64,000 bases of DNA from Deltaproteobacteria bacterium (GTDB lineage: Bacteria; Myxococcota_A; UBA9160; SZUA-336). Both the position numbers and the translations under genes were made by a program. The notes under the pieces were generated by a model. It saw only the letters and a program-made list of their open reading frames with translations. It was not told the origin of the DNA and made no database searches. The DNA lies in contig JAJDAJ010000037.1 in the NCBI GenBank assembly GCA_029261925.1, positions 166,604 through 230,603 of the forward strand, given 5' to 3'. Positions 1 to 10,043 of the stretch are shown piece after piece. How positions within the stretch are numbered: the stretch's first letter is position 1; each line of letters starts with the position of its first letter.

Positions 1-2462
1 TCGAGGCCCGTCACCCCGTACTCACGCAGCACCCCGCGCAGCCCGTCGAGGAAGGACTCGTCGATGCCTGCGCCCTCGGCGCGGATGCGCCTGAGGTACA
101 TGGCCATCCGCGCGTCGCTCGACGGCCCCAGCTCGTCGTCGGCCAGGCGCGACGGGGTGCGGCTGAACAGCGCCTCGGTCGCGACGAACAGGCCGATCGG
201 CGCCGCCAGCTGCGAGAGCTCGGCGCGCAGCGCGCCGCCCGCGTCGTCGACCGGCGCCTCGAGCACCGCCACCAGGCGATCGGCGCGGGCCGGGTTGACG
301 TCGTAGCCCATCAGGATGCGCCGCAGCTCGACGCGCAGGGCCGCGACCGCAGCCGACCGCTGCGCGGCGGGCGCGGCGGGCGCGCGCGCCAGGTCCACCT
401 GCTCGCCGTCGAAGAGCAGGTCGAGCGGGTCGGGCTCGGGAGGCAGCTCGAGGCGCTCGCCCACGGGCGCCGCGGCCTCGCCGGCGGCCGGCTCGATCAC
501 CAGGATCACGTCGCCCGCCTGCACGCGCTCTCCGGCGCGCGCGACGACCTCGCGCACCACCCCGGAGACCGGCGCATGGAACGCGGTCTCGGTCTTCATG
601 GCCTCGAACAGGCCCAGCCGCTGGCCGGCCTCGACGTGATCGCCGGGCGCAACCGCCACCTCGATCAGCAGCGCCGGCGAGGGCGCGCGCACCTTCCCGC
701 CGACGTCGCGCTGTACCACGTGCTGGGCGCCGCTCATCTCGACGCGCAGCTCGACGTCGGTCTCGCTGTAGACGACGTTCGTGCTCGCGCCGCCCATCAT
801 CAGCACGCAGGTGTGCGGCCCGCGCTCCAGCAGGCTGACCTGCACGACCCGGTCGTCGAGATACACGCGGTAGGTCCAGCCTCCGATCGCGTAGACGCGC
901 AGCCGGTAGGCCACGCCGTCGAGCACCAGATCGACCTCGCCGCCCGACGATGCGGGCACGTTGCGCGGCCGGCCGTTCGCGGCCTCCGCGAAGAAGTTGG
1001 CCCGGACCTGGGCGCGCTCGCGCTGGTAGGACAGGATGGCCGCGGCGACCAGCACCCGGGGCGTCGCGCGCCGGGCCGCGGCGACCGGCGTGCGATCGAG
1101 CCAGCTGGTCGGGACGCCGCCGGCACGGAAGTCCGGGTGCTCGAGCACGTCGAGCAGGAAGCCCTTGTTGGTGACGCCGCCCTCGACCACCACGCGCGAG
1201 TCGCGCAGGGCCCGCACGAGGCGGGCGCGCGCCTCCTCGCGCGTGGAGCCGCGCGCGAGGATCTTGGCGACCATGGAGTCGAACTCCGCCGGGACCGATC
1301 CGCCCGCGGCGATGCCCGAGTCCACGCGGATGCCGGGACCGCAGGACAGGTCGAGCAGCGGCATGGCGCCGGGGCTGGGCGCGAAGCCGCGCGCCGGATC
1401 CTCCGCGCAGAGCCGGACCTCGATGCAGTGACCGCGCTCCGGCGGCTCCTCGACCGGGATCCGATCGCCCCGCGCGATCCGGATCTGCGTCTTGACCAGG
1501 TCGATGTCGGTGAGCATCTCGGTCACGCCGTGCTCGACCTGGAGCCGCGGATTGACCTCGAGGAAGAAGAAGCCGGCGTCGGTCACCAGGAACTCGCAGG
1601 TCGCGACGCCGACGTAGCTCGCCTCGCTCAGCAGCCGGACCGAGGCGTCGCGCATCTCGCGCTGCATGGCGAGCGGCAGGCCCGGCGGCGGACCCTCCTC
1701 GACGACCTTCTGGTGCTTGCGCTGCACGGAGCAGTCGCGCAGGCCCAGCGCCACCACGCTGCCGTGGCTGTCGGCAGCCATCTGCACCTCGATGTGGCGC
1801 GCGTCGGTGACGCAGGACTCGACGAAGAGCGTGCCGTCGCCGAACGCGTTCGCGGCCTCGCCGGTGGCGCTGTCGAACGCCGCCAGGAGCGTGGACGGAT
1901 CATTGACGCGGCGGATGCCGCGGCCGCCGCCACCGGCGGTGGCCTTGAGCATCAGCGGGAAGCCGATGCGCTCCGCCTCGCGCTCCACGCGATCGCGCTC
2001 GATGGCGCCGCCGCTCCACGGAGACACGGGCACCCGGGCGCGCTCGGCGAGCAGCTTCGAGGAGATCTTGTCGCCCAGCTGGCGCATGGTCGCCGCGCTG
2101 GGGCCCAGGAAGATCAGCTCCGCGGCCTCGAGCTTCTCGACGAACGACGGGTCCTCGGCCAGGAAGCCCCAGCCGGGCCAGACCGAGTCGGCCCGCGAGG
2201 CCCGCAGCGCGGCGAGCACGCGGTCGTGATCCAGGTAGGCGGGGCGAAGGGCGCCGCCATCCCCCGAGGCCCGCAGGGCGCTGCCGAGATCGATCGCCTC
2301 GTCGGCCTCGCGCACGAAGGGGGCGTTTCGATCGGGCTCGGTGTAGAGCGCGATCGAGACGAGGTCGCTGCCCTCCTCGGCCCGCAGCTCCGAGATGGCG
2401 CGGATGCAGCGCGTCGCGGCCTCGGCGCGGTTCAGCACCGCGATCCGCCGGGGGCCCGTCAA
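1..2462 (-). CDS. Multidomain biotin-dependent acyl-CoA carboxylase (biotin carboxylase + biotinyl domain + central region), partial, runs off window start
   Basis: Minus-strand reading from TTG at 2462: MTGPRRIAVLNRAEAATRCIRAISELRAEEG...; ATP-grasp Gly-rich LKATAGGGGRGIRRV; biotinyl motif EAMKTE at ~600 in the same frame. Absent from the ORF track because there is no stop inside the window. Confidence 0.85.
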   Translation of the reverse strand, partial: MTGPRRIAVLNRAEAATRCIRAISELRAEEGSDLVSIALYTEPDRNAPFVREADEAIDLGSALRASGDGGALRPAYLDHDRVLAALRASRADSVWPGWGFLAEDPSFVEKLEAAELIFLGPSAATMRQLGDKISSKLLAERARVPVSPWSGGAIERDRVEREAERIGFPLMLKATAGGGGRGIRRVNDPSTLLAAFDSATGEAANAFGDGTLFVESCVTDARHIEVQMAADSHGSVVALGLRDCSVQRKHQKVVEEGPPPGLPLAMQREMRDASVRLLSEASYVGVATCEFLVTDAGFFFLEVNPRLQVEHGVTEMLTDIDLVKTQIRIARGDRIPVEEPPERGHCIEVRLCAEDPARGFAPSPGAMPLLDLSCGPGIRVDSGIAAGGSVPAEFDSMVAKILARGSTREEARARLVRALRDSRVVVEGGVTNKGFLLDVLEHPDFRAGGVPTSWLDRTPVAAARRATPRVLVAAAILSYQRERAQVRANFFAEAANGRPRNVPASSGGEVDLVLDGVAYRLRVYAIGGWTYRVYLDDRVVQVSLLERGPHTCVLMMGGASTNVVYSETDVELRVEMSGAQHVVQRDVGGKVRAPSPALLIEVAVAPGDHVEAGQRLGLFEAMKTETAFHAPVSGVVREVVARAGERVQAGDVILVIEPAAGEAAAPVGERLELPPEPDPLDLLFDGEQVDLARAPAAPAAQRSAAVAALRVELRRILMGYDVNPARADRLVAVLEAPVDDAGGALRAELSQLAAPIGLFVATEALFSRTPSRLADDELGPSSDARMAMYLRRIRAEGAGIDESFLDGLRGVLREYGVTGL

Positions 2463-2550
2463 GCCGTTCTCCTTCCGCCGGGGATCTTAGCCCGCAATCG
2501 CGGACGCGTGGCGCGCAGCCCGAGCCGCCCGTCGCCCGCGCGAGGCCGGC

Positions 2551-3846
2551 CTACGAGGAGCGGGTCGGGACGGCGCCGGGGAAGACGCGGCTGAAGGTCA
2601 GGAAGCACAGGAAGAACGCCCCGATGAAGCCCGCCGCGACCCCCAGCTCGATCCAGCCCATGGGGGTGAGGGCCGCACCCTCGAAGACGGCACTCGGCCG
2701 CACCAGCGAGGGCGTCACCAGGACGTAGCGCTCCAGCCAGAAGCCGAGCACGGAGCCGAAGGCGATCGTGCCCAGGATGCCGACGGTCTTCTTGGGGCGC
2801 TGTCCCAGCAGGACCCAGAACGGGGCCACCCAGATCAGCAGCCAGACCGTCAGCGTCAGCTTCACGTACGGCTCGGTCAGCCGCTCCCAGAAGCCGCCCA
2901 GGTACCAGGTGTCCTGCAGGAACTGGGTCCCCAGGCGCGCCACCAGGAAGCCGGTCTCCTCCGGGATGTTGGCGTACCAGATCACGAAGTACTGGGACCA
3001 GAACAGGTACATCCAGAAGATGGAGAAGGCGAAGATCAGCTTGCCCAGGTCGTGCATGCGGTTCGAGGTCATGAAGCCCTCGGGCATGTCGGGCGAGTTC
3101 CGCAGCGCCAGGCAGATCAGCGTCAGCAGCGAGACCGACGAGAGGAATCCACCCCAGGAGTAGAACGCCGGGAACATGGTGCTGACCCATTCGGGCGACA
3201 GCGACATGATCATGTCGATGCCGATCAGCGAGTAGCAGATGGCGAAGGAGATCGCGACGACGGCCGCCATCTTGCGGCCGCGGCGCTCGGCCCAGTCGCG
3301 CTCGGCGATCTCCCCGCGCCACCCCCGGGTCCAGTTCGCGTAGAGCGACTGACGCCAGCCCGTGGCGGTCTCTCGCGCGCGGCCGAGCATGGGTCGGATG
3401 GTGATCCGCAGGTAGAGCACCGACACGAAGGTCACCCAGATCAGCGCGAGCGTGTCGCGCATGAACGTGAAGCCCGGCTCGAACCAGAACTCCTTGCCGT
3501 GGATCGGGTGGTGAGTCCACTCGAAGAGCTCGTGCCGGCCCGCGTACACGACCGCGAAGCCGATCAGCGACACGGGCACGAAGGCCCCCATCGAGTCGGC
3601 CACGCGCCGGATCGGGCCGGCCCAGGTCGCGTTGGTCAGACGCATGGCCGCCGAGAAGGCCAGCGCGCCGTTGGCCAGCGCCGCCCAGAGCAGCCAGTTG
3701 TGCAGGAAGACCCGGTAGGTGCGCGCGCTGCTGTCCGCGCTGGACACACCCATCACGAACGCGATGACTCCGAGCAGGAGCAGCGCGGCGAAGACCGCGG
3801 CCGGAACCGTCGGCAGGGATCTCGGCGTAGCGACGTCAGCGCTCAC
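2551..3846 (-). CDS. actF: Alternative complex III quinone-binding membrane subunit ActF (NrfD/PsrC-like)
   Basis: 431 aa multi-TM protein at the end of an act-type operon, downstream of actE. Confidence 0.8.
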   Translation of the reverse strand: MSADVATPRSLPTVPAAVFAALLLLGVIAFVMGVSSADSSARTYRVFLHNWLLWAALANGALAFSAAMRLTNATWAGPIRRVADSMGAFVPVSLIGFAVVYAGRHELFEWTHHPIHGKEFWFEPGFTFMRDTLALIWVTFVSVLYLRITIRPMLGRARETATGWRQSLYANWTRGWRGEIAERDWAERRGRKMAAVVAISFAICYSLIGIDMIMSLSPEWVSTMFPAFYSWGGFLSSVSLLTLICLALRNSPDMPEGFMTSNRMHDLGKLIFAFSIFWMYLFWSQYFVIWYANIPEETGFLVARLGTQFLQDTWYLGGFWERLTEPYVKLTLTVWLLIWVAPFWVLLGQRPKKTVGILGTIAFGSVLGFWLERYVLVTPSLVRPSAVFEGAALTPMGWIELGVAAGFIGAFFLCFLTFSRVFPGAVPTRSS

Positions 3847-3849
3847 TTC

Positions 3850-4458
3850 TCAGCTCCTCGGGAAAAGCACGCGCAGGTAGTTCACGATGTGCCAGCGGTC
3901 GTCGCTGGAGATCTGCGGGTAGGCCGGCATCATCGGCTTTCCGTAGCGGATCTTCGTGTAGAGCATCCCGTCCTCGTAGGCCGGAACGCTGGCCAGCGGG
4001 AAGGGCGGTGCACCCGCCGCGGCCAGGCGGCCCGCCACCGGCGCCTCGACCGGGCTGGCCATGCCGTCCGACGCGTGGCAGACGGCGCAGTGGACCCCGT
4101 ACAGCTTCTCGCCCCGGGCCAGGGACGCGGGCGTGGGCGCGATCGGATTGCGCAGGGCACGCGCCTCGGGCGAGTGCATCGGGTTGGCGGCCATGGGGTT
4201 GTCGGGCCGGATGCGCGGCGTGATCCCGCCCGCCGGCACGGTGTTCTCGGGAGGCACCCAGGGACCGACCAGCGGCCCGTCGCCGAGCTCGGACGTCGGC
4301 GTCCAGAGCCCCTCCTCCAGCGCCGGCGAGCGCGGCTCGAGAGCCTGAATCGCCGGCTGCTCCTTCATCTGGGAGAACCACTGCCGGTCCACCTGCTCGA
4401 AGCAGCCGGAGCCGATCACCGCCAGCAGCGCGATCGCCGTGATCTCAGGCCGAGACAA
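3850..4458 (-). CDS. actE: Alternative complex III monoheme cytochrome c subunit ActE
   Basis: Single CxxCH heme motif (CAVCHASDG), GCFEQ lipobox-like N-terminus, operon context. Confidence 0.8.
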   Translation of the reverse strand: MSRPEITAIALLAVIGSGCFEQVDRQWFSQMKEQPAIQALEPRSPALEEGLWTPTSELGDGPLVGPWVPPENTVPAGGITPRIRPDNPMAANPMHSPEARALRNPIAPTPASLARGEKLYGVHCAVCHASDGMASPVEAPVAGRLAAAGAPPFPLASVPAYEDGMLYTKIRYGKPMMPAYPQISSDDRWHIVNYLRVLFPRS

Positions 4459-4951
4459 CGCGCACCTCCGTGCAGCCGACGCTGGTCAGCAGCTCCTGCA
4501 CGCGCGAGACCTGGTCCGCATGGCAGTCCACGACGCAGCCGAACTCGTCGCCGCTGAAGCTGGGCTGGTAGGCCCCGTGGTCCCGGCGCGCGACCATCCA
4601 CATACCGTGGATCAGCAGCCCGACCACGGTCAGGATGCCCCCGAAGAGGATGTTCAGCTCGAAGCCGATGATCGTGTAGGCGGGAATCGACGCGAAGGGC
4701 TTGCCGCCGATCACGATCGGCCAGTCATAGGCCATCCAGATCTGCATGTAGTAGGCCAGGGTGACGCCGGTCAGGCAGCCGATCAGCGTGTACAGGCGCA
4801 CGATGCTCGGGCCCCGGTCGAGTGCGTGCTCGATCTCGTGGCTCGGGCAGGGCGCGTACACGTCGAGGGCGCCGAAGCCGGCGTCCTTGAGCTCGTGCAC
4901 GGCGTGCGCCGTGGCGTCGGGCGTCTTCAGTATGCCCAGGACCTGTGCCAT
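4445..4951 (-). CDS. actD: Alternative complex III subunit ActD (DUF3341)
   Basis: MAQVLGILKTPDATAHAVHELKDAGFGALDVYAPCPSHEIEHAL...; two TM segments; overlaps actC and actE. Confidence 0.85.
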   Translation of the reverse strand: MAQVLGILKTPDATAHAVHELKDAGFGALDVYAPCPSHEIEHALDRGPSIVRLYTLIGCLTGVTLAYYMQIWMAYDWPIVIGGKPFASIPAYTIIGFELNILFGGILTVVGLLIHGMWMVARRDHGAYQPSFSGDEFGCVVDCHADQVSRVQELLTSVGCTEVRVVSA

Positions 4952-6294
4952 CAGTGGGCCCCCTCCGCCCGCGTCTCGTCCTCGTAGTAGAGCTCCTTGA
5001 CCTCCTGGATCGCGATCACGGGGAACATGCGCAGGAAGATCAGGAACATGAAGAAGACCAGCGCGAAGCTCGCGACGAGGATCGTCATCTCGACCCAGCT
5101 CGGCGTGTAGTGACCCCAGGCCGCGGGGTCGTACTCGTGCGAGATGCCGGTGAGGATGATGACGTAGCGCTCGAACCACATGCCGATGTTGATGAAGATC
5201 GAGATGGTCCAGAGCACCTTCAGGTTGGTGCGCATCTTCTTGAACCAGAGCGGCAGCGGGCTGATCACGTTGCAGATGATCATGATCCAGGTGGCCCACC
5301 AGTAGTACCCGAAGCCGCGGAACCAGAACGACATCTGCTCGTAGGGGTTTGCCGAGTACCAGGCCATGAAGTACTCGATGCCGTACGAGTAGCCGACGAT
5401 CGAGGACGTGAGCAGGATCAGCTTGCCCATGTTGTCGAAGTGCTCGTCGCGCAGGTACGCCTGCAGCCCGAAGGCGTTGCGCACCGGAACGAGCACGGTG
5501 ATCACCATGGCGATGCCCGAGAAGATCGCGCCGGCGACGAAGTACGGCGCGAAGATCGTGGTGTGCCAGCCGGGCACGACCGACGTGGCGAAGTCCCAGG
5601 ACACCACGCTGTGGACCGAGAGCACCAGCGGCGTCGCCAGCCCCGACAGGTGCAGGACCGCGCGGGAGTGGGCGCGCCACTGCTCACCGGACCCGCGCCA
5701 GCCCATGGCCAGCACGCGGTACAGGTGGCGTCGCCAGTCGCGCACGCGGTCGCGCGCCGCGGCCACGTCGGGAATCAGCCCGACGCAGAAGAACAGGATC
5801 GAGATCAGCATGTAGGTGTTGATCGCGAACAGGTCCCAGACGAGCGGCGACTTGAAGTTGACCCAGAGCCCCCGCTGGTTCGGGTACGGGATGATGAAGT
5901 AGAACTTCCAGGCGCGGCCCAGGTGGAGCAGCGGGAACAGGGCCGCCACGATCACCGCGAAGACCGTCATGGCCTCGGCGCCGCGGTTGACCGCGTTGCG
6001 CCAGCGCGCGCGGAACAGGAAGAGGATCGCCGAGATCAGCGTGCCGGCGTGCGCGATGCCGACCCAGAAGACGAAGGTCGTGATGTACACGCCCCACATC
6101 ACCGGGTGGTTCAGGCCCGTGACGCCGAAGCCCTCGCGGAACTGGTAGGCGAAGGCCGCCATCCCGCAGGCCACCAGCGCGCCGCAGAAGAGCGTTCCGA
6201 GCACGTAGAGCAGGCCGGGGGGCTCCAGGACGCGCAGGATGTCGTCGTTGATCGCGTCCGCGCTCGCCGGGACGGGTTCGGTCACCGCAGCCAT
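4951..6294 (-). CDS. actC: Alternative complex III NrfD/PsrC-like membrane subunit ActC
   Basis: 447 aa polytopic protein of NrfD type; position in operon. Confidence 0.85.
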   Translation of the reverse strand: MAAVTEPVPASADAINDDILRVLEPPGLLYVLGTLFCGALVACGMAAFAYQFREGFGVTGLNHPVMWGVYITTFVFWVGIAHAGTLISAILFLFRARWRNAVNRGAEAMTVFAVIVAALFPLLHLGRAWKFYFIIPYPNQRGLWVNFKSPLVWDLFAINTYMLISILFFCVGLIPDVAAARDRVRDWRRHLYRVLAMGWRGSGEQWRAHSRAVLHLSGLATPLVLSVHSVVSWDFATSVVPGWHTTIFAPYFVAGAIFSGIAMVITVLVPVRNAFGLQAYLRDEHFDNMGKLILLTSSIVGYSYGIEYFMAWYSANPYEQMSFWFRGFGYYWWATWIMIICNVISPLPLWFKKMRTNLKVLWTISIFINIGMWFERYVIILTGISHEYDPAAWGHYTPSWVEMTILVASFALVFFMFLIFLRMFPVIAIQEVKELYYEDETRAEGAH

Positions 6295-6297
6295 CGT

Positions 6298-9200
6298 CTA
6301 TGCCTCGCCCGCTTCGAAGCGCCGGACCGCCTTCTGGTAGGAGACGCCCGGGCGTGTGTACAGGTGCTCGAGCACCCGGTAGGCGCGCGGGTCGTCGCGG
6401 AGCTCGGTCACTCGGCTCGCGGGATCCCGCAGGTTCCCGAAGGTGATTGCATCGCTCGGACAGGTCTGCGCGCAGGCCGGCGTGATGTCTCCGTCGCGGA
6501 CGAGCCGGCCCTGCGACTGCGCCAGGGTCTTGCCGTCGTGGATGCGCTGCACGCACATCGAGCACTTCTCCATGACGCCCTTCGCGCGCACCATCACGTC
6601 GGGGTTCAGGCCGAAGTTCTCCGGCTCCTCGTAGTACTCGTCGTAGCGCCAGCTATTGAAGCGCCGCACCTTGTACGGGCAGTTGTTGGAGCAGAACCGC
6701 GTGCCGATGCAGCGGTTGGGCACCATGATGTTCAGGCCCTCGTGCGTGTGGTACGTGGCGATCACCGGGCACACGTTCTCGCACGGGGCCGCGCCGCAGT
6801 GCTGGCACATCATGGGCAGGTGGCGCACGTCGGGATGGTCGTCGGTCTCCTCGACGTAGCGCTCGATGCGCATCCAGAACATCTCGCGGCCCATCAGCGA
6901 GTTGGCCGGGCCGACCACGGGCGTGTTGTTCTCCACCGCGCAGGCCGCCACGCAGGCGTTGCAGCCGGAGCAGGCGTCGACATCGACGTTCAGGCCCCAG
7001 CGATAGGGACTGTCGGCGTGCGCATCGGACGCCGGGTCATAGTCGGTCGTGACCAGGTGGCTGGCGTCGCCCTGGACCGGCAGCGGCTTGACGCCGTACA
7101 CGTCGGCCGGCGTGCCCGGGTTCGCGCCCGGCAGCGCATGCGCGTCGCCGTGACCTTCGCCATGTGCATCCCCGCCGTGAGAGGCGTCGCCGCCGTGGCC
7201 GTCGCCGTGGCCACCGCCGGAGCCATGATCCGGGTCGTGCAGCGCCGCCAGGGTCATCGATTTGGCGAAGCCGCGGTTCTCCTGGTCGAAGGTGAGCTGC
7301 GCGCGCGCGATCGGCTCGCGTGCGCCCGTGGGTCGCACGCTGGCGCGTGTCGAGTACCAGGCCAGCGCGCCGCTCGCGGAGTCGAGGCGCCCCGGGATCA
7401 GGCGGAAGGCATTGACGCCGATGCTGCGCGACTTGCCGCGGTGGTCGGGCTCGGGCTGGTCCGGGGCGAGCGGCGGGTGCCCGTTTCCGACCTGGAGCGC
7501 GACCGCGCCGCGGCGCACGCCCGAGTGCACGAAGACCGGCACCTCGACCTTGCCGGCCGAGGTGGCGAGCTCGACGACGTCGCCCGTGCGCACGCCCAGC
7601 CGCCCGGCGGTATCCGGGTGCAGCTCGGCCACGCTGCTCCAGGTCGTCTTGAGCACCGGATCGGGGATCTCGTGGAGCAGCGCGATGCGCGCGCTGCGGC
7701 CGTCGTAGAAGTGGAGCGATGGGTAGACCACCAGCGCCAGATCGTCACCGGAGCCGTCGAGCTCGGCCGCGCCGAGGTCCAGCGCCGCGATGGCGGCGGG
7801 ATCGACGGCGGCCGGGACCGGACCGGACGGACGGCCGGATCCGCCGCTGCCCAGCGCGCGGTCGAGGGCGTCGGCCCCGCCCCATGCAGCGCGCAGCGCC
7901 TCGAAGAAGCTGGCGGGCAGGCCGTCTCCGCGGCCCAGCGCGCGCGCGGCATCGAGGAGGACGTCGCCGGCCGCGCGGGTCTCGAAGATCGGACGGATGG
8001 TCGGCTGCTGGAGGCGCCGCACGCCCGCGACGGGCTCGGCGTCGCCCCAGGCCTCGTGGGGGGTGTGGTCCGGCAGCACCAGGTCCGCGAGCGCGGTGGT
8101 CTCGTCGCTGGCGCTGGAGAAGCTCACCACGAAGGGCCGCTCCATGGCGTCGGCGAAGCCGACCTGCGGCGCGCTGTAGACCGGGTCCACGCCGTGCACC
8201 AGCAGCACCTTGACGTCACCGCCGCGCATCTTGCCGGCCAGCTCGGTCAGGTCCGCGAAGCGGCCGAGACGCTCGACCCGGTGGTCGGGCCCGAAGACGA
8301 CCGTGTCATTGATCGCTCCGGCCGCGGCGTTGATCAGCATGACCGCGCCGGCGAAGGCCGCGGCGTTGGTGCCCTGCACCTCGGCGCCCGGGGGCAGCGC
8401 GAGCGGCGCCTTGGCGTCCGCGATGCGCCGCGCCAGCGCGTCGATTCGCGCGGCGTCGATCCCCGTGCGCGCGCTGGTGGCCGCGGCACGGAACTGCGCC
8501 AGCGCGCCGGCCAGGTCGCCCCGACCGCGCAGGCGCGCGACGGCGTGGGCCAGCGACAGCGCGACGAGCGCCTCGGTCCCGGGCTCGGGAGCGAGCCACT
8601 CGTCGGCGTTGCCGCCGGTCAGGCCCAGCCGCGGGCCGACGAAGGCGTGGTAGCCGTGACCGTCCTGGCGCGCGCGCATGAAGCCGCGCTGGTTCGAGAC
8701 CGGATCGAGCCAGGTCTCGAGGAAGTCGGTGCCGAACGAGACGACCAGATCTGCCTTGCCGAAGTCGAACTGCGGCACGCCGGAGCGCCCGAACAGCCGG
8801 CGGTTCGCCGCGCGCAGCGCCTCGTGCGCGAACGGCTCGTAGCGCAGGCGCTGCGGCGAGCCGAGCGCCGCCATCACCTGGTCGATCAGAGCGTCGAGCG
8901 TGCCCGTCTCGAGCCCGCCCAGGAAGAACGCCTTGCCGGGGCTCTGGCGCAGCTGCGCCACCAGCAGCTGCATGGCCTCGTCCCAGCCGATCCGCTCGAG
9001 ACCGTTCGCGCCGCGCTTCATGGGCCCGCGGAAGCGGTTGGCGTCGTACGTGCGGTACAGGCTGGACTGACCGCGAACGCAGAGCCCGCCCTCGGTGAAC
9101 GGGTCGTCGGCGCGCCCCTCGACCTTGATCGGGCGGCCTTCACGGGTGGTCACCGTGGTGGCGCACGCACCCGGACACTCCCGGCAGGTGCTGTGGTACC

Positions 9201-9345
9201 GCGTCGGGATCCCGGGGATCACCTCCTCGGGCTGGTTGAGGTACGGGATCACCTTCTCGACCGGCTCCTTGCACGCCACGGTGGCGGCGGCGCCGGCAGA
9301 GAGACCGGTGATCTTCAGGAAGTCTCGGCGATCGAGCTCGGGCAT
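6298..9345 (-). CDS. actB: Alternative complex III subunit ActB (molybdopterin-oxidoreductase-like + 4Fe-4S ferredoxin domains)
   Basis: Tat-like N-terminus MPELDRRDFLKITGLSAGAAATVACKEP; CSGCNACVAAC, CQHCGAAPCENVCP, CIGTRFCSNNCPYK, CAQTCPSDAI clusters. Confidence 0.88.
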   Translation of the reverse strand: MPELDRRDFLKITGLSAGAAATVACKEPVEKVIPYLNQPEEVIPGIPTRYHSTCRECPGACATTVTTREGRPIKVEGRADDPFTEGGLCVRGQSSLYRTYDANRFRGPMKRGANGLERIGWDEAMQLLVAQLRQSPGKAFFLGGLETGTLDALIDQVMAALGSPQRLRYEPFAHEALRAANRRLFGRSGVPQFDFGKADLVVSFGTDFLETWLDPVSNQRGFMRARQDGHGYHAFVGPRLGLTGGNADEWLAPEPGTEALVALSLAHAVARLRGRGDLAGALAQFRAAATSARTGIDAARIDALARRIADAKAPLALPPGAEVQGTNAAAFAGAVMLINAAAGAINDTVVFGPDHRVERLGRFADLTELAGKMRGGDVKVLLVHGVDPVYSAPQVGFADAMERPFVVSFSSASDETTALADLVLPDHTPHEAWGDAEPVAGVRRLQQPTIRPIFETRAAGDVLLDAARALGRGDGLPASFFEALRAAWGGADALDRALGSGGSGRPSGPVPAAVDPAAIAALDLGAAELDGSGDDLALVVYPSLHFYDGRSARIALLHEIPDPVLKTTWSSVAELHPDTAGRLGVRTGDVVELATSAGKVEVPVFVHSGVRRGAVALQVGNGHPPLAPDQPEPDHRGKSRSIGVNAFRLIPGRLDSASGALAWYSTRASVRPTGAREPIARAQLTFDQENRGFAKSMTLAALHDPDHGSGGGHGDGHGGDASHGGDAHGEGHGDAHALPGANPGTPADVYGVKPLPVQGDASHLVTTDYDPASDAHADSPYRWGLNVDVDACSGCNACVAACAVENNTPVVGPANSLMGREMFWMRIERYVEETDDHPDVRHLPMMCQHCGAAPCENVCPVIATYHTHEGLNIMVPNRCIGTRFCSNNCPYKVRRFNSWRYDEYYEEPENFGLNPDVMVRAKGVMEKCSMCVQRIHDGKTLAQSQGRLVRDGDITPACAQTCPSDAITFGNLRDPASRVTELRDDPRAYRVLEHLYTRPGVSYQKAVRRFEAGEA

Positions 9346-9367
9346 GACTCGGTGGATCCTGTCCGTC

Positions 9368-9961
9368 CTAGTAGTGGCAGGCCGCGCAGTCGTCGGGACC
9401 GGCGCGATCGAGGTGGCACTCCATGCACCAGCCCATCTCCAGCTTCGCACTCGGCAGGTAGAACGTGCGCGCAGTGTTCTGCGTATCCGGCACGAGGTAC
9501 ACGCGGTTCATGGTCTCCACGGGACCGTGGCACTTCTGGCACTCCAGGCCGGCCTGGACGTGCTTGAAGTGCTTGAACTGCACGTGCTCGGGCAGGTTGT
9601 GGATCCTGACCCACGGGATCGACTCGCCGCGCTCGTAGTACGCGTGGATCTTGGCGATCTCCGCGGCGCTGGCCTCGAGCTCCGCGGCACTGCCCGTCTG
9701 GCGCTGCTTGACGTGCTCGTGGCAGCCCATGCAGACCGACACGGCGGGAACCGTGGCGGCCTGGCTCTTCTCCGCGGCGCCGTGGCAGTACAGGCAGTCG
9801 ATCTTCAGCTCGCCGGCGTGGAGCTTGTGACTGAACGAGATCGGCTGACGCGGCCCCGCCTCCTCGGCGGATGTCAGCTCCTGCTCGTACAGCCCCGCGT
9901 GGACGATGGAAACGCCCAGTGCCAGGGCACAGATCGACGATAGGAGAACGGTTGCGCGCAT
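9368..9961 (-). CDS. actA: Alternative complex III pentaheme cytochrome c subunit ActA
   Basis: Five CxxCH motifs: CLYCH, CMGCH, CQKCH, CMECH, CAACH; signal peptide; first gene of operon. Confidence 0.85.
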   Translation of the reverse strand: MRATVLLSSICALALGVSIVHAGLYEQELTSAEEAGPRQPISFSHKLHAGELKIDCLYCHGAAEKSQAATVPAVSVCMGCHEHVKQRQTGSAAELEASAAEIAKIHAYYERGESIPWVRIHNLPEHVQFKHFKHVQAGLECQKCHGPVETMNRVYLVPDTQNTARTFYLPSAKLEMGWCMECHLDRAGPDDCAACHY

Positions 9962-10043
9962 ACGGGTTCCCTGGTTGCGGCCGTGTGATACCCGCGCGCC
10001 ATTTCAGCGTCAAGTTCGCGCGAGCGCACGCGCATCGGGTGCA

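Noticed and set aside
576-2594. 672-aa plus-strand ORF over the carboxylase
   Set aside because: Antisense to the biotin carboxylase frame, which has clear ATP-grasp and biotinyl motifs.
4945-9567. 1540-aa plus-strand ORF opposite the act operon
   Set aside because: Shadow ORF: low-complexity R/H/V/A/D-rich translation exactly antisense to well-supported actABCD; typical of high-GC genomes.
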